Origin: Arthrobotrys musiformis
Lineage: Eukaryota; Ascomycota; Orbiliomycetes; Orbiliales; Orbiliaceae
Direction: 5' to 3'
Length of the DNA stretch: 64,000 nt
NCBI GenBank assembly: GCA_036971715.1
Contig: JAVHJL010000002.1
Location: 1,830,501 to 1,894,500, forward strand
Shown: in pieces, positions 1-12,563 of the stretch
Numbering within the stretch: the first letter of the stretch is position 1
How the letters are laid out: each line of letters opens with the position of its first letter
Notes under the pieces: generated by a model
What the model saw: only the letters and a program-made list of their open reading frames with translations
Database searches by the model: none
What the model was told of the DNA's origin: nothing
Translations under genes and position numbers: made by a program

Positions 1-71
1 TGCATCGGCAGTTGAAGAGCTGGCTGCTTGTAGGAAGTCGAAGAACGTTAATTTTCTAAACAAAATTGTAG

Positions 72-514
72 TTATGTTTCTACTGGGTCCTCGATACATC
101 CCGTCGCCGGGTCGTCAACTTCACCTTGATAATTATGTTTGGTATTCTCGGTGTTGGATCGGAGTTCGTTCAGGGAGTCTTGCCGGTACGCTTTTACGTC
201 CTGGACCGTATAACCAATTGGAGGAGTATCGATTGGCTAACGACCGATGGCCGTGGTAGTGGCGAACATTTGATGCCTACGACATCTTTGCGAACCTTCT
301 CGGTGCTGGCGCCGCTCTAGGGCTTTGTATGTGGTACCATAAGCGTATGCTGGAAAGAAAACGACAGGCGAAGCAAGCTAGCTACCATGTTGTTGGAAAC
401 GAAGAAGCCGAGCTTGGTATCATTGAAGAGGAAGACGAAGGCGAGGATAGTCTGCACGGACACGTCTTAAGCAGCACAGGTCCTCAAATTAATGGGGAGA
501 CGACCTCGAAGTGA
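72..514 (+). CDS. VanZ-like domain membrane protein (3' part only)
   Basis: Two terminal exons are visible, 72-185 and 260-514, joined in phase 0 across a 74-nt intron (186-259) with a GGCTAAC branch point and TAG acceptor. The joined protein reads through LCFYWVLDTSRRR, a hydrophobic helix, LGVGSEFVQGVLP and WRTFDAYDIFANLLG, then a small-residue helix followed by WYHKRMLERKRQ. This is the order of the fungal VanZ-like family (the GSE/FVQ and FD-x-x-D-I-x-AN motifs are its core). The C-terminal tail is acidic (EEEDEGED) and probably cytosolic. The base before position 72 is a TAG acceptor, so the gene starts outside or in the first bases of the window; 1-71 is probably mostly intron but its donor cannot be fixed. 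Function of fungal members is not established; a small multi-pass membrane protein is the safe description. Confidence 0.8.
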
Positions 515-1005
515 AGCAGAACGTGGAAGCGAGCGGATATATCCGAACCAGTTGAATAGATGGACTGGTGTAACAAACTTCTGCAAAAATACGAGGTATC
601 AAAGGAAATTGCATTTCGTTCCTCGTGTTTTAGGGGGGGTTACCGAACAAAAGGATGAAATACTTTTCTACGATCATATATGCACAAGATGGTATTTTCC
701 CTTGATCTGATCCCTTTTTCACGATTGTCATGAAAGGGCGGTAGCTAGTGGGGCCTTGTCTCTGTTTCATCAACCGTTCCAATACGCCCGTTTGAAAGGA
801 TAATAAATGCATTTTTCGCTTTTGCTTTTGTCTATGGGGATATTATGGAGGTTTTCTTTCGTTGTCTCTTTTACGGTAATGCGACTCTGAAAGCTCTGGC
901 ATCCATCGACATGAATCTGTATATTTAATGCTAAATATGCATGAGATTCAAAATGCTGCTCGGTATATAGAATATTATGTATACCGGCTATACTCCCTTT
1001 CACAA
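515..1005. other. Intergenic, convergent 3' ends
   Basis: About 490 bases between the VanZ-like gene and the convergent CCT7. It is AT-rich with no supported gene, and presumably holds both 3' untranslated regions. Confidence 0.6.
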
Positions 1006-3127
1006 TCACCTTCTTGGCATACCTCTGCCACGCCCTCGTAATGCTCGGCCCCTACATATTCGTTCTTATGTTAGAGATCTCGATTTGCACAGATGTAGGT
1101 GTGATAGATCAACGTACGCTGCGCCTCTTGGCATAGGTGGCCCTGCTTGTGGTTGTGCCGACTCTTCGTTCTCTGTTTGATGTTGCATTAGCTTTGCCGT
1201 AAAATAGATTCAAATATCACTTCTAGTCACGTACTGATTGTTTCATCCACTGACAAGATCAGGCATGCGGCTTCGGTTGCAGCCTGGATCGCATTCAACT
1301 TTACTACTGTTGGCTCCCACACGAACTTCTCCAAGTTGTCGGCAATACCCTCGTTGTCGATATCAACACCGGCCCATGTCTCTCCCTTAGCATGCCTCTG
1401 TCGTAGCTTGTTCAGAATATCGGTTGCGTCGAATCCTGCATTGTCGCACAACTGCCTTGGGATAATTTCCAGAGCCTTCGCAAAAGCTGCAACGATCATC
1501 TGCTGCTTTCCTGCGATCAACTTTGATTCATCGCGAAGGTACTTGGAAATCTCCATCTCGAGAGCACCACCACCGGCAACAATTTGGTCGTTCTTGATAG
1601 CCTTCTTAACGATCATAATAGCGTCGTGAAGAGACCGTTCCACCTCAGCAATGAACTGTTCTGCGCCACCACGGAGCACCAATGTGCATGTCTTCGCCTT
1701 GGGGCATCCCTGGAAGAAGTTGAATCGCTCGCCACCAATTTGTCGTTCCTCGAAGGATTCGCAAGTACCCAAATGCTCCTCCTTGATGTCTGAGCAGGTC
1801 GATTGTATGCTACCACCAACAGCTTGGACAACTCGTTCCATATCTTCGCTTGTTACTCGGCCGGCGCAGAAAATATCACGGTCTGCGAAGTACTGGGTTG
1901 CCAGGTCGCCGATTGGGAGCTTGGAAAGAACCACCTTAGCACCAGTGGCAACGAGTGCCTCCAGCTTTTGGATGATTATTTGCCATTCTGCATCGACTAT
2001 TGCTTGGTATTCCTATGAAAATATGAGCTTATGTTCCGTCTTATTCGCTGGGGAGGGCCGTAGCGTACTGAAACCTGTTCGACACGAACTTCGGCGTTGT
2101 CCTTCTCGCTCTCTGTAATATCCAAGTTAGTTTTTGACACCCCCATAACCATATATTAGGCAGACGTACTGAGTTCGAGCTCGACGTTTAAGGAGACAAT
2201 TTTCGGGTTCTTGAACGATTTGGGCTGTTGCTCGAAGCCGGCGTAGGAGAAAGTCTTCTTGAAAGCGACACCATTGACGAATATAGAGTCCTGGAGCGCG
2301 CCACCGGGGACCTTCTTCATTCCAATCAACTTCTCATTCAAGTCGTCCTGGTCCAGTGAGAGGACGGCATCCACGACCACTAAATTTATATTTGTCAGCA
2401 CCCCACCTATTAGTTTCCAACAAGTTGGATAGCCTCATACTCTTCGTGAAGAAAGCCGAATTTCTCTTGATCAACTTCGACGACATCGCTGTTCCAGCCA
2501 ATTTGATCAAGATATCTCTCTTTTCACCCTTATCTATCCTTACTGCAATCTCCTTGATCTTGTTGACGGCTAACAAACACGCCTTTCGGAGGCCCTTTAT
2601 GATGACCTGCGAGCTAACACCTTCCTCCACGAAAGTCTTTGATTCCTTTAGGATTTCACCGGCAAGGACCACGACGGATGTTGTGCCATCCCCCACTTCT
2701 GCATCTTGTGAACGGGCAATGTCGGTAAGGATACGAGCGGCGGGGTGAACGATATCCAGCAGCTATTGATAGTAGAAAAATAAGCTTCTTAGGCATACGG
2801 TAATCTGGGTAAATCCCAGATAGTATTGATAAAGTAGATAGCTACCTTCATAACTGTGGCTCCATCGTTCGTGATTGTCTGCCTGCCGTTTGCGTCGACG
2901 AGCAGCAGGTCACCGCCATAAGGTCCGAGAGTAGACTTTATTGTAGCTTGTATGGCAAGACAGGCGTTGATGTTCGTTATTATCTGTCCGCGTCCCTGGG
3001 ACTGGTCGGTTCCTAAAGGCTACCATGTTAGTATGGTATACGTAAGGTCCATGTATATGATATAGAGCTCCCTGTACGTGCCCTCCTTCAAGACCAAGAT
3101 GGTCGGTGTTTGCCCACCAAAGGACAT
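1006..3127 (-). CDS. CCT7: T-complex protein 1 subunit eta (CCT7)
   Basis: Cytosolic group II chaperonin subunit, one of eight in the TRiC/CCT ring that folds actin and tubulin. Exons in transcript order: 3127-3082, 3012-2846, 2762-2441, 2379-2170, 2112-2069, 2012-1235, 1172-1118, 1051-1006; all phases close, giving 555 residues, the usual family length. It starts MSFGGQTPT and carries NDGATVMK and GDGTTSVVVLAGE (ATP site), VPGGALQDS and FSYAGFEQQP (eta-type region), KVVLSKLPIGDLA and VAGGGALEMEIS. Two small last exons add KNEESAQPQ and an arginine/glycine tail ending RGRGRGMPRR, characteristic of eta; ignoring them would truncate the protein after DETIST. The first intron (3013-3081) only fits with a GC-AG boundary. 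It is divergent to POL2. Confidence 0.96.
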
Positions 3128-3798
3128 GTTGATTATTGGTTTGGGGGGAGGATATCAAATTCGGTGAAGGGTATCAGTACAAAGGTATTTGTCGATGGAC
3201 TCGCGTTTAGATCAAAGTGAAGGTAAAAGGTTGACGTTTGAAGCTTTTTGCACTTTGAAGCAGCTGTGAGAGCTTGGGTGCGTGCTGCCCTTAGAAAAAT
3301 GTTATCGATAGACGTGGGACGGTCTTGGCAACAACGCATTTTGGAGCCACATCCCACTTCACCGCCTCAGCATGTGGCGTCCATCTGGTGTGGCGGTGCA
3401 TAAACGTGATCTTGGAGATCGATGTATCGTCTCTTTTCGGTGCTCTGAAATATCTACAATTGCGATACTACCACTTACTTAAGCATACAATTCTTCGATT
3501 TTTCAACTTCAGAGCTCTAACGTCGACTTTGTATCTGACCAATTAGACGCCTTCTAACGCGAACCCAAACTTTCGGTGTATTGTTTTCCACTTTACGCGA
3601 CAAGCTGTGTTGCTACGAACCAGCAACCATAAGATTGCTGTAGGTAGAACGACAGCTCGAAACTCGAACCTCGATATACCCCCTAGCTTCGGCCTTACAA
3701 TGCGACATATACCCGACAAACCCCAATCCTTACACCTCCACTAGCATCCTTCAGGAATATCTATCGTCGACAAGGTCTGCCAGACCAATTCCTCGACA
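3128..3798. promoter_or_regulatory. Shared CCT7/POL2 divergent promoter region
   Basis: The 671 bases separating the start codons of two divergently transcribed essential genes must hold both promoters and 5' untranslated regions. No TATA box at a fixed spacing or MluI-type (ACGCGT) cell-cycle box stands out. The POL2-proximal side is rich in CTA/TCC pyrimidine runs, common before fungal start sites. The role is inferred from layout only. Confidence 0.5.
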
Positions 3799-6700
3799 AT
3801 GTCAAAAGGCCAAAAGGGCTACAAGGTCCCCTATCGGGGAGGTCCTCGAAGCGGTGGCCGATATCTAAAAAACAACAAGAAGACAGTAGATAAAGACTCT
3901 CTACTAGCGACAGATCGAATAAGTTCGGAAGAAAAATGGGAAGCTACAAAGCTTGCACATTCGATAGACGAGAAAATGGGGTTTGCGAGATACGAAGCTG
4001 GGCCGAAGAAGATCGGCTGGTTGATAAATATGCATTCGGTATGAAATACAATGGTGGGAATATTAAGGTTAATAGTAGGGGAAATTGCTGATCTAGTTGA
4101 TGATTTTCTAGACTGCTATGGAAGACGAGAATATTATTGGAGGGAAAGCTGGAGTCGACTTCTTCTTTATCGACGACGAGGGAGGTTCCTTTAAAGCGAC
4201 GGTTTTATACGATCCATATATTCTCATAGCCTGCAAGGTTGGAGCACTCGTTTGGGTTCAAGGGAAGAATCGAGGGCTAATATCGTCTTATTAGGCTGGC
4301 TTCGAAATGGAAGTTGAAGAATGGATACGGCGCAAGTTTGAGGGACTAGTAAAGTCGTTATCGAGACTTACAAGGGAAGACCTGCAGATGGTATAACCCA
4401 ACTGGGATTCTTTAGACCAATGGGGTTATCTAGCTAATTCATACAACAGCCCAATCACTTAATGGGGTATAGGCGGACGTTCATCAAAATCGACTTCCAC
4501 AATGTGCCCGATTTGCTGGCCGTTCGAAAAGTCCTAATGCCGATTGCTGAGGATAACAGGAAACAAGTCGATGCGATTGACACATATGCCGAAGTTACAA
4601 AGTAAGAACGCTATTCCCGACGAAACCATTATTACAGGATTACTAAATCGTGGACCATATAGTTCTCGAGCTGGGTTTGACCTGTTCGACGACCCATTAG
4701 ATATGGGGAGAACAAATACTACTGGCGTTGATGCAAGCGACTATATAGTCGATATTAGAGAATATGATGTTCCGTATCACGTCCGAGTTTCGATAGATCT
4801 AGGTACTGAAATCATAAAGCCTGCTCAGGAGCCAATCGTTAATATATGGTAGATATCCGAATCGGGAAATGGTATACCGTTGAAGCAAAGCACGGTGTAA
4901 TCAGTTTGTCCCTGATAGAGGACCGTCTTGCTCGTGCGGACCCTGTGGTGCTAGCGTTCGATATTGAGACTACGAAACTTCCCCTCAAGTTTCCAGACGC
5001 TCTGATCGATCAAATTATGATGATTTCGTACATGATTGATGGACAGGTAATTATTTTTACCTGATCAAATGAGCTCGAGAAAGTGCTAACAGGATATAGG
5101 GTTTCTTAATAACGAATAGGGAAATAGTATCGGAAGACATTGAAGACTTTGAGTACACCCCAAAGCCAGAATATGAGGGTGAATTCATGATATTCAACGA
5201 ACCGAACGAACGTGCGGTCCTGGAGAGATTCTTCGACCATATCAAGGAGGCTAAACCAACGGTCATTGTCACATACAACGGAGATTTCTTCGATTGGCCC
5301 TTTGTGGAAGCGAGAGCTTCCGCCCTGGGTATCGATATGTACCACGAGATTGGGTTCCGAAAAGACAGCGAAGGTATCTATAAAAGCAATTACTGCGCCC
5401 ACATGGATGCATTCGCTTGGGTCAATCGAGACAGTTACCTCCCACAGGGTAGCCGTGGTTTGAAAGCCGTTACGACAGCGAAGTTAGGTTACGACCCGGA
5501 CGAATTGGATCCGGAGTTGATGACAAGGTATTTTGCCTCTCCCTTACAGTCTCGCTCAATGGCACATACTTATATATTTGGGAAAGATATGCGAGTGAAC
5601 GCCCCCAAACCCTAGCGGAATACTCAGTTTCCGATGCCGTTGCAACATATTATCTATACATGAAATACGTTCATCCTTTCATATTCTCGCTATGTACAAT
5701 CATTCCGCTTGGTCCAGATGATGTCCTACGGAAGGGTACTGGTACCCTATGTGAGATGTTGTTAATGGTATATACGCTTATCCTATACGTTTCGGGCCAC
5801 CATACTAATAAACATCTAGGTCCAAGCATTTCAAAAAGACATCATCATTCCAAACAAGCATAAGAACCCGGATGAAGTCTTCTGGGAGGGTCACCTGGTT
5901 GAGTCAGAAACTTACGTTGGTGGCCACGTCGAGGCTTTGGAGGCAGGCGTATTCCGAAGTGACATACCGGCCAACTTTTCGGTCGATCCGGGCGCCATCG
6001 ATGAATTATTAAAGGACTTAGATGCCGCCTTGAAGTTCGCCATTGTTGTAGAAAGCAACAAGAAGCTTGAGGATGTCACAAATTACGAGGAAGTCAAGGA
6101 GAAAATTGCGGCGAATCTGATGGACTTGAGGGCAACGCCAAATCGGAGTGAACGACCTCTTATCTATCATTTAGATGTCGCATCTATGTACCCAAACATC
6201 ATGACGACGAACCGTCTACAACCGGATTCTATGATCAAAGAGTCGGACTGCGCCGCTTGCGATTTTAACCGTCCTGGAAAAACCTGCGATAGACGTTTAC
6301 CATGGGCTTGGAGAGGTGAATTCTTACCCCCGAAGCGAGACGAGTATCTTATGATTAGGAGGGCTCTAGAAAATGAGAGGTTTCCGCCGAAATACCCAAA
6401 TGGGCCTCATAGAAGTTGGGATGGGCTACCGCCTTCTGAACAAGCAGGGTTGATCAAAAAGCGGCTCACGGAATACAGTAAAAAGATCTACCACAAAATC
6501 AAGGAGACGAGGACAATCGAACGTGAAGCGATTATCTGCCAGCGCGAGAATCCGTTTTACGTCGACACCGTGCGAATGTTCAGAGATCGTCGGTATTACT
6601 TCAAAGGAGAGCAAAAAGTCTGGAAGAACAAGACTGACTCATTGAAGAAAGCGGGTGCAACCCAAGCCGAAATCGACGAAGGTGGGAAGATGGTGGTTCT

Positions 6701-9700
6701 CTTCGACTCGCTGCAATTAGCCCACAAGGTTATCCTGAATTCCTTCTACGGATATGTCATGAGAAAGGGCTCTCGATGGTACTCGTTGGAGATGGCCGGT
6801 GTCACTTGTTTGACCGGATCACGGATTATTCAATTGGCCCGGAAGCTTGTGGAGCGAATAGGACGACCGTTAGAACTGGATACTGATGGTATTTGGTGTA
6901 TTCTGCCCGCTACCTTCCCCGAAAACTTTGCCTTCAACTTATCGGGCGGGAAGAAGTTGCCAATATCGTATCCTTGCGTCATGTTGAACCACTTGGTGCA
7001 CGACAAGTTCACAAACCATCAATATCAGGATTTAGTGGACAAGAACAAGTTCAAATACGAGACACATTCCGAGAACTCGATCTTTTTCGAGGTTGACGGA
7101 CCGTACAAGGCTATGATTTTGCCAACCTCAAAGGAGGAGGACAAAGGGTTGAAAAAGAGATACGCCGTGTTCAATCACGACGGCAGTCTTGCCGAGTTGA
7201 AGGGTTTCGAAGTCAAGCGTCGTGGAGAGTTGAAGTTGATCAAGATTTTCCAGACGCAGATATTCAAAGTCTTTTTGGAAGGCACCACACTGGCGGAGAC
7301 GTACGGGGCAGTTGCTAAAGTAGCGAATCGTTGGCTGGACGTTCTCTACCAGCACGGATCTACCCTTGCGGACGAGGAGCTCATCGAACTCATTTGTGAA
7401 AACAGGAATATGACGAAAACTCTGGAGGAGTACGGGGGTCAAAAATCGACATCTATCAAAACTGCGAGACGATTAGCGGAATTCTTGGGAGACCAGATGG
7501 TCAAAGACAAAGGTCTCAACTGCAAGTATATTATTTCCGCAAAGCCAAGGGGTGCACCAGTCACAGAGAGAGCGGTCCCAGTTGCCATATTCTCTGCAGA
7601 AGAATCTATCAAGAAGCACTTTCTACGGAAATGGCTTCGTGAGGATATCACCAATATGGATCCCAGGAATGTGGTTGATTGGGACTACTATCTCGAGCGT
7701 TTGGGCTCCGTCATTCAAAAACTCATTACCATCCCCGCTGCACTGCAGAAGGTTAGAAACCCGGTGCCGCGAATTGCCCATCCAGAATGGCTTCAACGTC
7801 GTATCAATGCGAAAGATGACAAGATGAAGCAAAAGAAGATGACGGATATGTTCAAAAAAGAGCCTATGGCGGACGTAACGAGCAACGCTATTAATTTGCA
7901 GGATATCGAAGACTTTGGATCAACAGCTCCCGTTGGGAAGGGTCTTGACAGCGTCTTGAACAAGGTTGCGGCGTCTCAGAGCTTGAAACGAAAGGCCCCG
8001 GAACCCGTCGTCCCCGTTGACCCGTATGCAAGTCTCCCAGCGAAGATGCCAGCCATTGACAAAGACTATAAAGGGTTCTTGCAATACCAGAAGAAGAAGT
8101 GGAAAATCCAACGCCATGCCCGGGAGAGAAGAAGACAACTATTCGGAGACCGCCAAGCGCTACCAGGAGAAGGTTTAGATTCTATGTTCCGGCAGCAAGC
8201 CCAGCTTGTCTACATGAAAACATGGCAGGTTTTGCATTTTTCGGAGACGGACGTTCCTGGCGAAGTCAATGCTCACGTCTTAATCGACCGGAAGATACAT
8301 CTTGTGAAGGTTGTCGTCCCGAGAACAATTTTCATAAACTTCAGAAATAAGGATGTCCCGAATTTTGAATTGAAAGAGTGTACCTCCGAGCCTGTCAATT
8401 CTACACTACCCAATGGACAACCATCAACAAATTTGTTCAAGCTGACGATGCCTGAACAAGTATATGTTGAGAAGTTTCAGAAGATGGTGGCACTTACTTC
8501 TCACCCTACAGTAGAAGGTATCTACGAAACAGCTGTTCCGCTCAATGTTAGGGCAATGTTACAGCTAGGCAACATTTGTACACTGGACGGGAGCACGAGA
8601 GGTGTGCTTGGAAAGGGTATCAAGGAGGGTTTCGAGTTGAAAGATATTCTTCAGCAAGAAGTTCAGCAGCCCTATCTCGGAGATGCCCAAATCTCCTATT
8701 TATACCTATTTCATCTTGTCGCCGGGGAGAGACAATTCATTTCACTAGTATCCTCAAGTGGTACCGAGGCTCAGGTATTCGTTCTGAACCCACAAAAAGA
8801 TACGCAAGGTTTACCAAATATCGACAAAATGTATGCGGAACAAATCCTTCGACGGAACCAGGAGGCCCACGGACAGAGCCCATTCGAATACCTTGAGACC
8901 GTGCATTTCAAAACAACCTATATCAACAAGCCACGCCTCCTATACAGGAATGTTGACGATGCGATCAAGAAGCTTAGGTCTGAGGAGCAAAAGGCATTTG
9001 TCCTCGTTGTCCAATCGCCCCATAAGCCTACACTCTGCAAAGAGATAAGGTCTTTGAACGAATTCCCAATGCTATCGCTTCAGTTCGACCAGACCGATGC
9101 TAGTCTCCCACCCTTAGGCTGGCAAAATTTCGTAGCGAAACGCATTGTCATCCGGTATCTATCTCTCGGCTCGTGGTTATCTCATTTAATCGAATTGGCG
9201 AGATATGGCAATGTCCCGCTGTGCAACCTAGCGAGCCATGATCCAAGGTTCCTAGTCGATATCGCTTACGCAAGGAGGCTTCAAGCGAGCAATGTCGTCC
9301 TTTGGTGGTCGCCGACACCCGTTCCCGACCATGCTGGCCACCAGAAAGACGGCATCGTTCGATCTCTTGAGCACGTTAACATGCCTGATATCAATAACAG
9401 AGGATCCTATTCCTCGGTTTGCATCGAGCTCGATGTCAGAAATTTAGCTATCAACACCCTCTTAACCTCTTCTCTGATCAACGAGCTTGAGGGTGCGGAT
9501 GCGATGGGCTTCGACCCGGCTGGTAAATCCACCGGCGAAGGACCGCAATCCTTATATACCGAGAATACCTTTGCTTCAGCCAGCATTACCGTATTGAGAG
9601 ATTTAGTGAAGGCGTGGTGGGGGGATGCAACCAGGGGAAACAGTATGGCCGATCTCATGGTTCAGCACCTTGTCCGTTGGGTTGAGAGTCCAGAGTCATT

Positions 9701-10940
9701 TCTGTACGACCACGCCCTGCACTTTTATGTCCAGACGATGTCAAAGAAGGCTTTCTTGCAATTACTCGCCGATTTCAAGCGTGTGGGGTCGAGTGTCGTG
9801 TATGCCAATGCGAATCGGTTGATTCTACAAACGACGAAAGCCGAGGTTGGCACGGCATACGCTTATAGCCAGTATATTCTGAAAGCCATCAAAGCCAAGC
9901 CTCTCTTTAACTTCTTGGATCTTGATATCAAAGAATATTGGGACTATCTCCTTTGGTATGATCCTTACAACTATGGCGGGCTCGCTTGCTCAGAGGTTGT
10001 TGAGGCGGACAAGCAGAAGTTGAACTTGATCATGCACTGGCAGTTTAGCAAAGCGTTACCACAGACTATGCAAGATGCGTTTAGCACTTGGGTGGCGGAA
10101 TTCGTTCATATCTTGCACGGTTTCAAACACCCAGAGAATTCGGCGGGGATGGTAGAATCAACTCCTAGAATGACGCAGCTGCCCCCCAAGCCCACCAACG
10201 GGGACAAGGATGATGTTGGCGATGTCCTGACGCTACCAAAAGAGTTTTTGAAACCGTTGAAGAAGAACATCTCCCAGCTGCTACGATTGCAACACGATAT
10301 CATCCTTCATCCTGACCGACAGTCAGAGTTTGAGTTCCCGAGTCTGCCAGGCACGAAACTTGGTAGTTCCAACGCTGTTTTGGAGCTCGTCAAAGCCATG
10401 TCTGCGGCATTCGCACTACCGAAGGATCTCATGTTATCGACTCGACAACTCCGGAAGGACCTGCTCCACATGTTTGACATCAAGGAGTTTAGCAAGGAGG
10501 GTCAGTTCGAGAACTCTACGGAAAGTCTACGGTTCGAACAAGTGATATGTCAGAACTGTACCATGTCTCGAGATCTAGACTTCTGCAGGGATGAAGATCT
10601 GATGCCGGAGCTAGATGTCGATGGGAAGCCTAGTAAGGAGCGGGCGTGGAGGTGTTTCAACTGTGGACATGAGTATGATCGATTGGCATTACAGGAACGC
10701 ATGGTTGGCGAGGTAGAGGAAATGTTGATACGATACAGCACACAGGATTTGGTGTGTTTCAAGTGCAAAAAGATCAAGACGAGTGATTTCCAGGAGCACT
10801 GTATTTGCAGTGGCGTTTGGAAGCCCACGGTTTCGAAGGAGGATACTGTTGCTAAACTGAAGGTCTACAAGAGCGTGGCAGAGTATTACTCTCTACAGAT
10901 GTTGGAGGAGAATGTTAGAGTCATATTGGAGGGGATTTAG
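3799..10940 (+). CDS. POL2: DNA polymerase epsilon catalytic subunit
   Basis: Leading-strand replicative polymerase. Exons 3799-4038, 4112-4237, 4295-4390, 4450-4601, 4663-4802, 4853-5046, 5100-5527, 5587-5767 and 5820-10940 give 2225 residues, close to the yeast length. Eight introns crowd the first 2 kb; the last exon is 5.1 kb and uninterrupted. The exonuclease has FDIETTKLP (Asp288, Glu290), YNGDFFDWPF and YSVSDA, so proofreading residues are intact. Polymerase motif A is DVASMYPNIM (Asp638) and motif C is ELDTDGIWC (Asp873, Asp875), the epsilon-specific form. The inactive polymerase-like C-terminal half follows, ending with two cysteine modules: CQNC...CFNC (from about residue 2096) and CFKCKK...CICSG, which bind Dpb2 and a metal cluster in known orthologues. 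A KQKKMTDMF segment near 7830-7860 resembles a degenerate PCNA-binding box (inference). Confidence 0.97.
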
Positions 10941-11446
10941 TTCTAGGAGTATCTCCTTTTAATCGTATTGGCGGCAGGTTGGTAGGATGGTTTGAACAGC
11001 ACATTCCCTTTGGGCTCTGTTACATCCCAATTTTTTAATTCCTCCCTCGAATTACGAGTGCTCTGAGGCTAGATGGTTCGATCGATCGTTGTTAATATTG
11101 CATAGCGTTGGCCCTTTGGTGGCATGCATGTATAGAAATTCTGCAGCTTAGAATAGCATATTTACCTATAACATTTGCATTTCCTGAATCTCTATCAATA
11201 CTTTTTGTTATATATACTTAGATATCGTGTGCACAACATCTCGCGAAGTTTATCATCAAATCCTCTTCGCTGAAACGTGACAGTATGTTGTATATTTTGC
11301 GTTGCAAACCAAGGTTTCAACATTGAACATCCAACCTCGTCCCAACCGTCAGGGTGCTCGCGAGGTAACTTTGCCATTCCCAAGATGTAAAACCGATACT
11401 TTATACTAACCTCCAAAAAGAAAGAAGAAGGGAAAGAAAAAAAGCC
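10941..11446. other. Intergenic POL2-COX20
   Basis: About 500 bases holding the POL2 3' end and the COX20 promoter. It is AT-rich, with no supported gene. A TATATA stretch lies near 11210, too far upstream to assign. Confidence 0.5.
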
Positions 11447-12082
11447 ATGGCCAACGACACAGCCCCAACTTTGCCATCAGGCACGGAAGCCGGCCCATCT
11501 TCCTCTCCTTCCTCCTCTTTGCCTCCCTTGCCCGACCCGTCAACCGTTGGACAAATCCCTCCACGGCAAAAGGCAACCTTCTCCGATGCCATCAAGAGCA
11601 TAAACTGGGACAGTCTGACCAACATTCATAAGTCACCATGCGCACGGCAGACGTTTCTGACCGGCATTGCCACTGGATTCGCGTTTGGTGGCGTAAAGCT
11701 CGTATTACGAGGTTAGTATATATAAAAAAATCCTGCCGAGCTGTGCGCAAATCTGGATGTTGTTAGGGTGGACTATGAAAGGAGCATGAGAAAAGAATAA
11801 AATTGCTAATGGTTTGGTATTTGCCCTACAGCGCCATTGTATAGTGCTTGCAATTGGGCAGTTGGTATGTTTACTGCTACATCTTGGGTAGTATGGGAAG
11901 CCTGTGAGTGGCGGCGAGGGAGAGAACAAGATGGTATGATCCGGGCGATGCAAATAATTGAATACAAGAAATTAGAGAGGGAGAAGAAGCTAGAGGAGAG
12001 GAGGGAACAGCTGAGGATACAGAAGGAAGAGGATGAGCGGCTAAAACGGGAGGCAGAGAAAAGATGGTGGAAACCATGGTGA
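11447..12082 (+). CDS. COX20: Cytochrome c oxidase assembly protein COX20
   Basis: Inner mitochondrial membrane chaperone for Cox2 during complex IV assembly. Exons 11447-11711 and 11832-12082 (120-nt intron with CAG acceptor) give 171 residues. A Ser/Pro-rich N-terminus precedes the family core: DAIKSINWDSL, then HKSPCARQTFLTGIATGFAFGGVK (first membrane segment), then ACNWAVGMFTATSWVVWEACEWRR (second). The C-terminus is a charged helix rich in Glu, Arg and Lys, starting EGM-like (QDGMIRAMQI) and ending RWWKPW. The start sits in a good context (GCCATGG). The conserved PCAR and the two short helices identify the family; fungal Cox20 is typically 150-200 residues. Confidence 0.9.
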
Positions 12083-12563
12083 TTGCTTTGCGGGCCATGG
12101 ATACAACAGTTCGGTTTTGGTGGTTTTAGGTGCCCGACGGCTTTGAAACCATCCTTTAATTCTGGATCGGTTTCGAGTCTATGTACATAAGAACAGAGTT
12201 TGTAGTTTTTTGAGCGGCAAAGATAATATGAATCGTGCGCAGGATTTTTTGGTTTCGAATGGCAGAGCAGAACAAAGAAAGTCAAGCTATGAGCAGAAAT
12301 TCATTAACAAACACATGATAAACTTATGAAACCCCTTTGCACCGGAAACTCCCTTCATGATATAAAAGAAATTCGTGAAGATATAGCAAAACTTAGGCAA
12401 TGGGAGGGGAGCAAAAACACATGCAGAAAGGCGGTTGGGGGGGAATACTGGGATTCGAGCGAGCAATTAGCAGGTGGGTGTTTATTTTAGGGTGATCAAA
12501 ACTGGTAAGTCGGCTCATAGGAGAGCTTTCAGGAAGGGAGAGAAGAGTGTGCCCGGAAAGGAA
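12083..12563. other. Intergenic, convergent 3' ends
   Basis: About 480 bases between COX20 and the convergent minus-strand gene. No supported gene; expected to contain two 3' untranslated regions. Confidence 0.5.
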
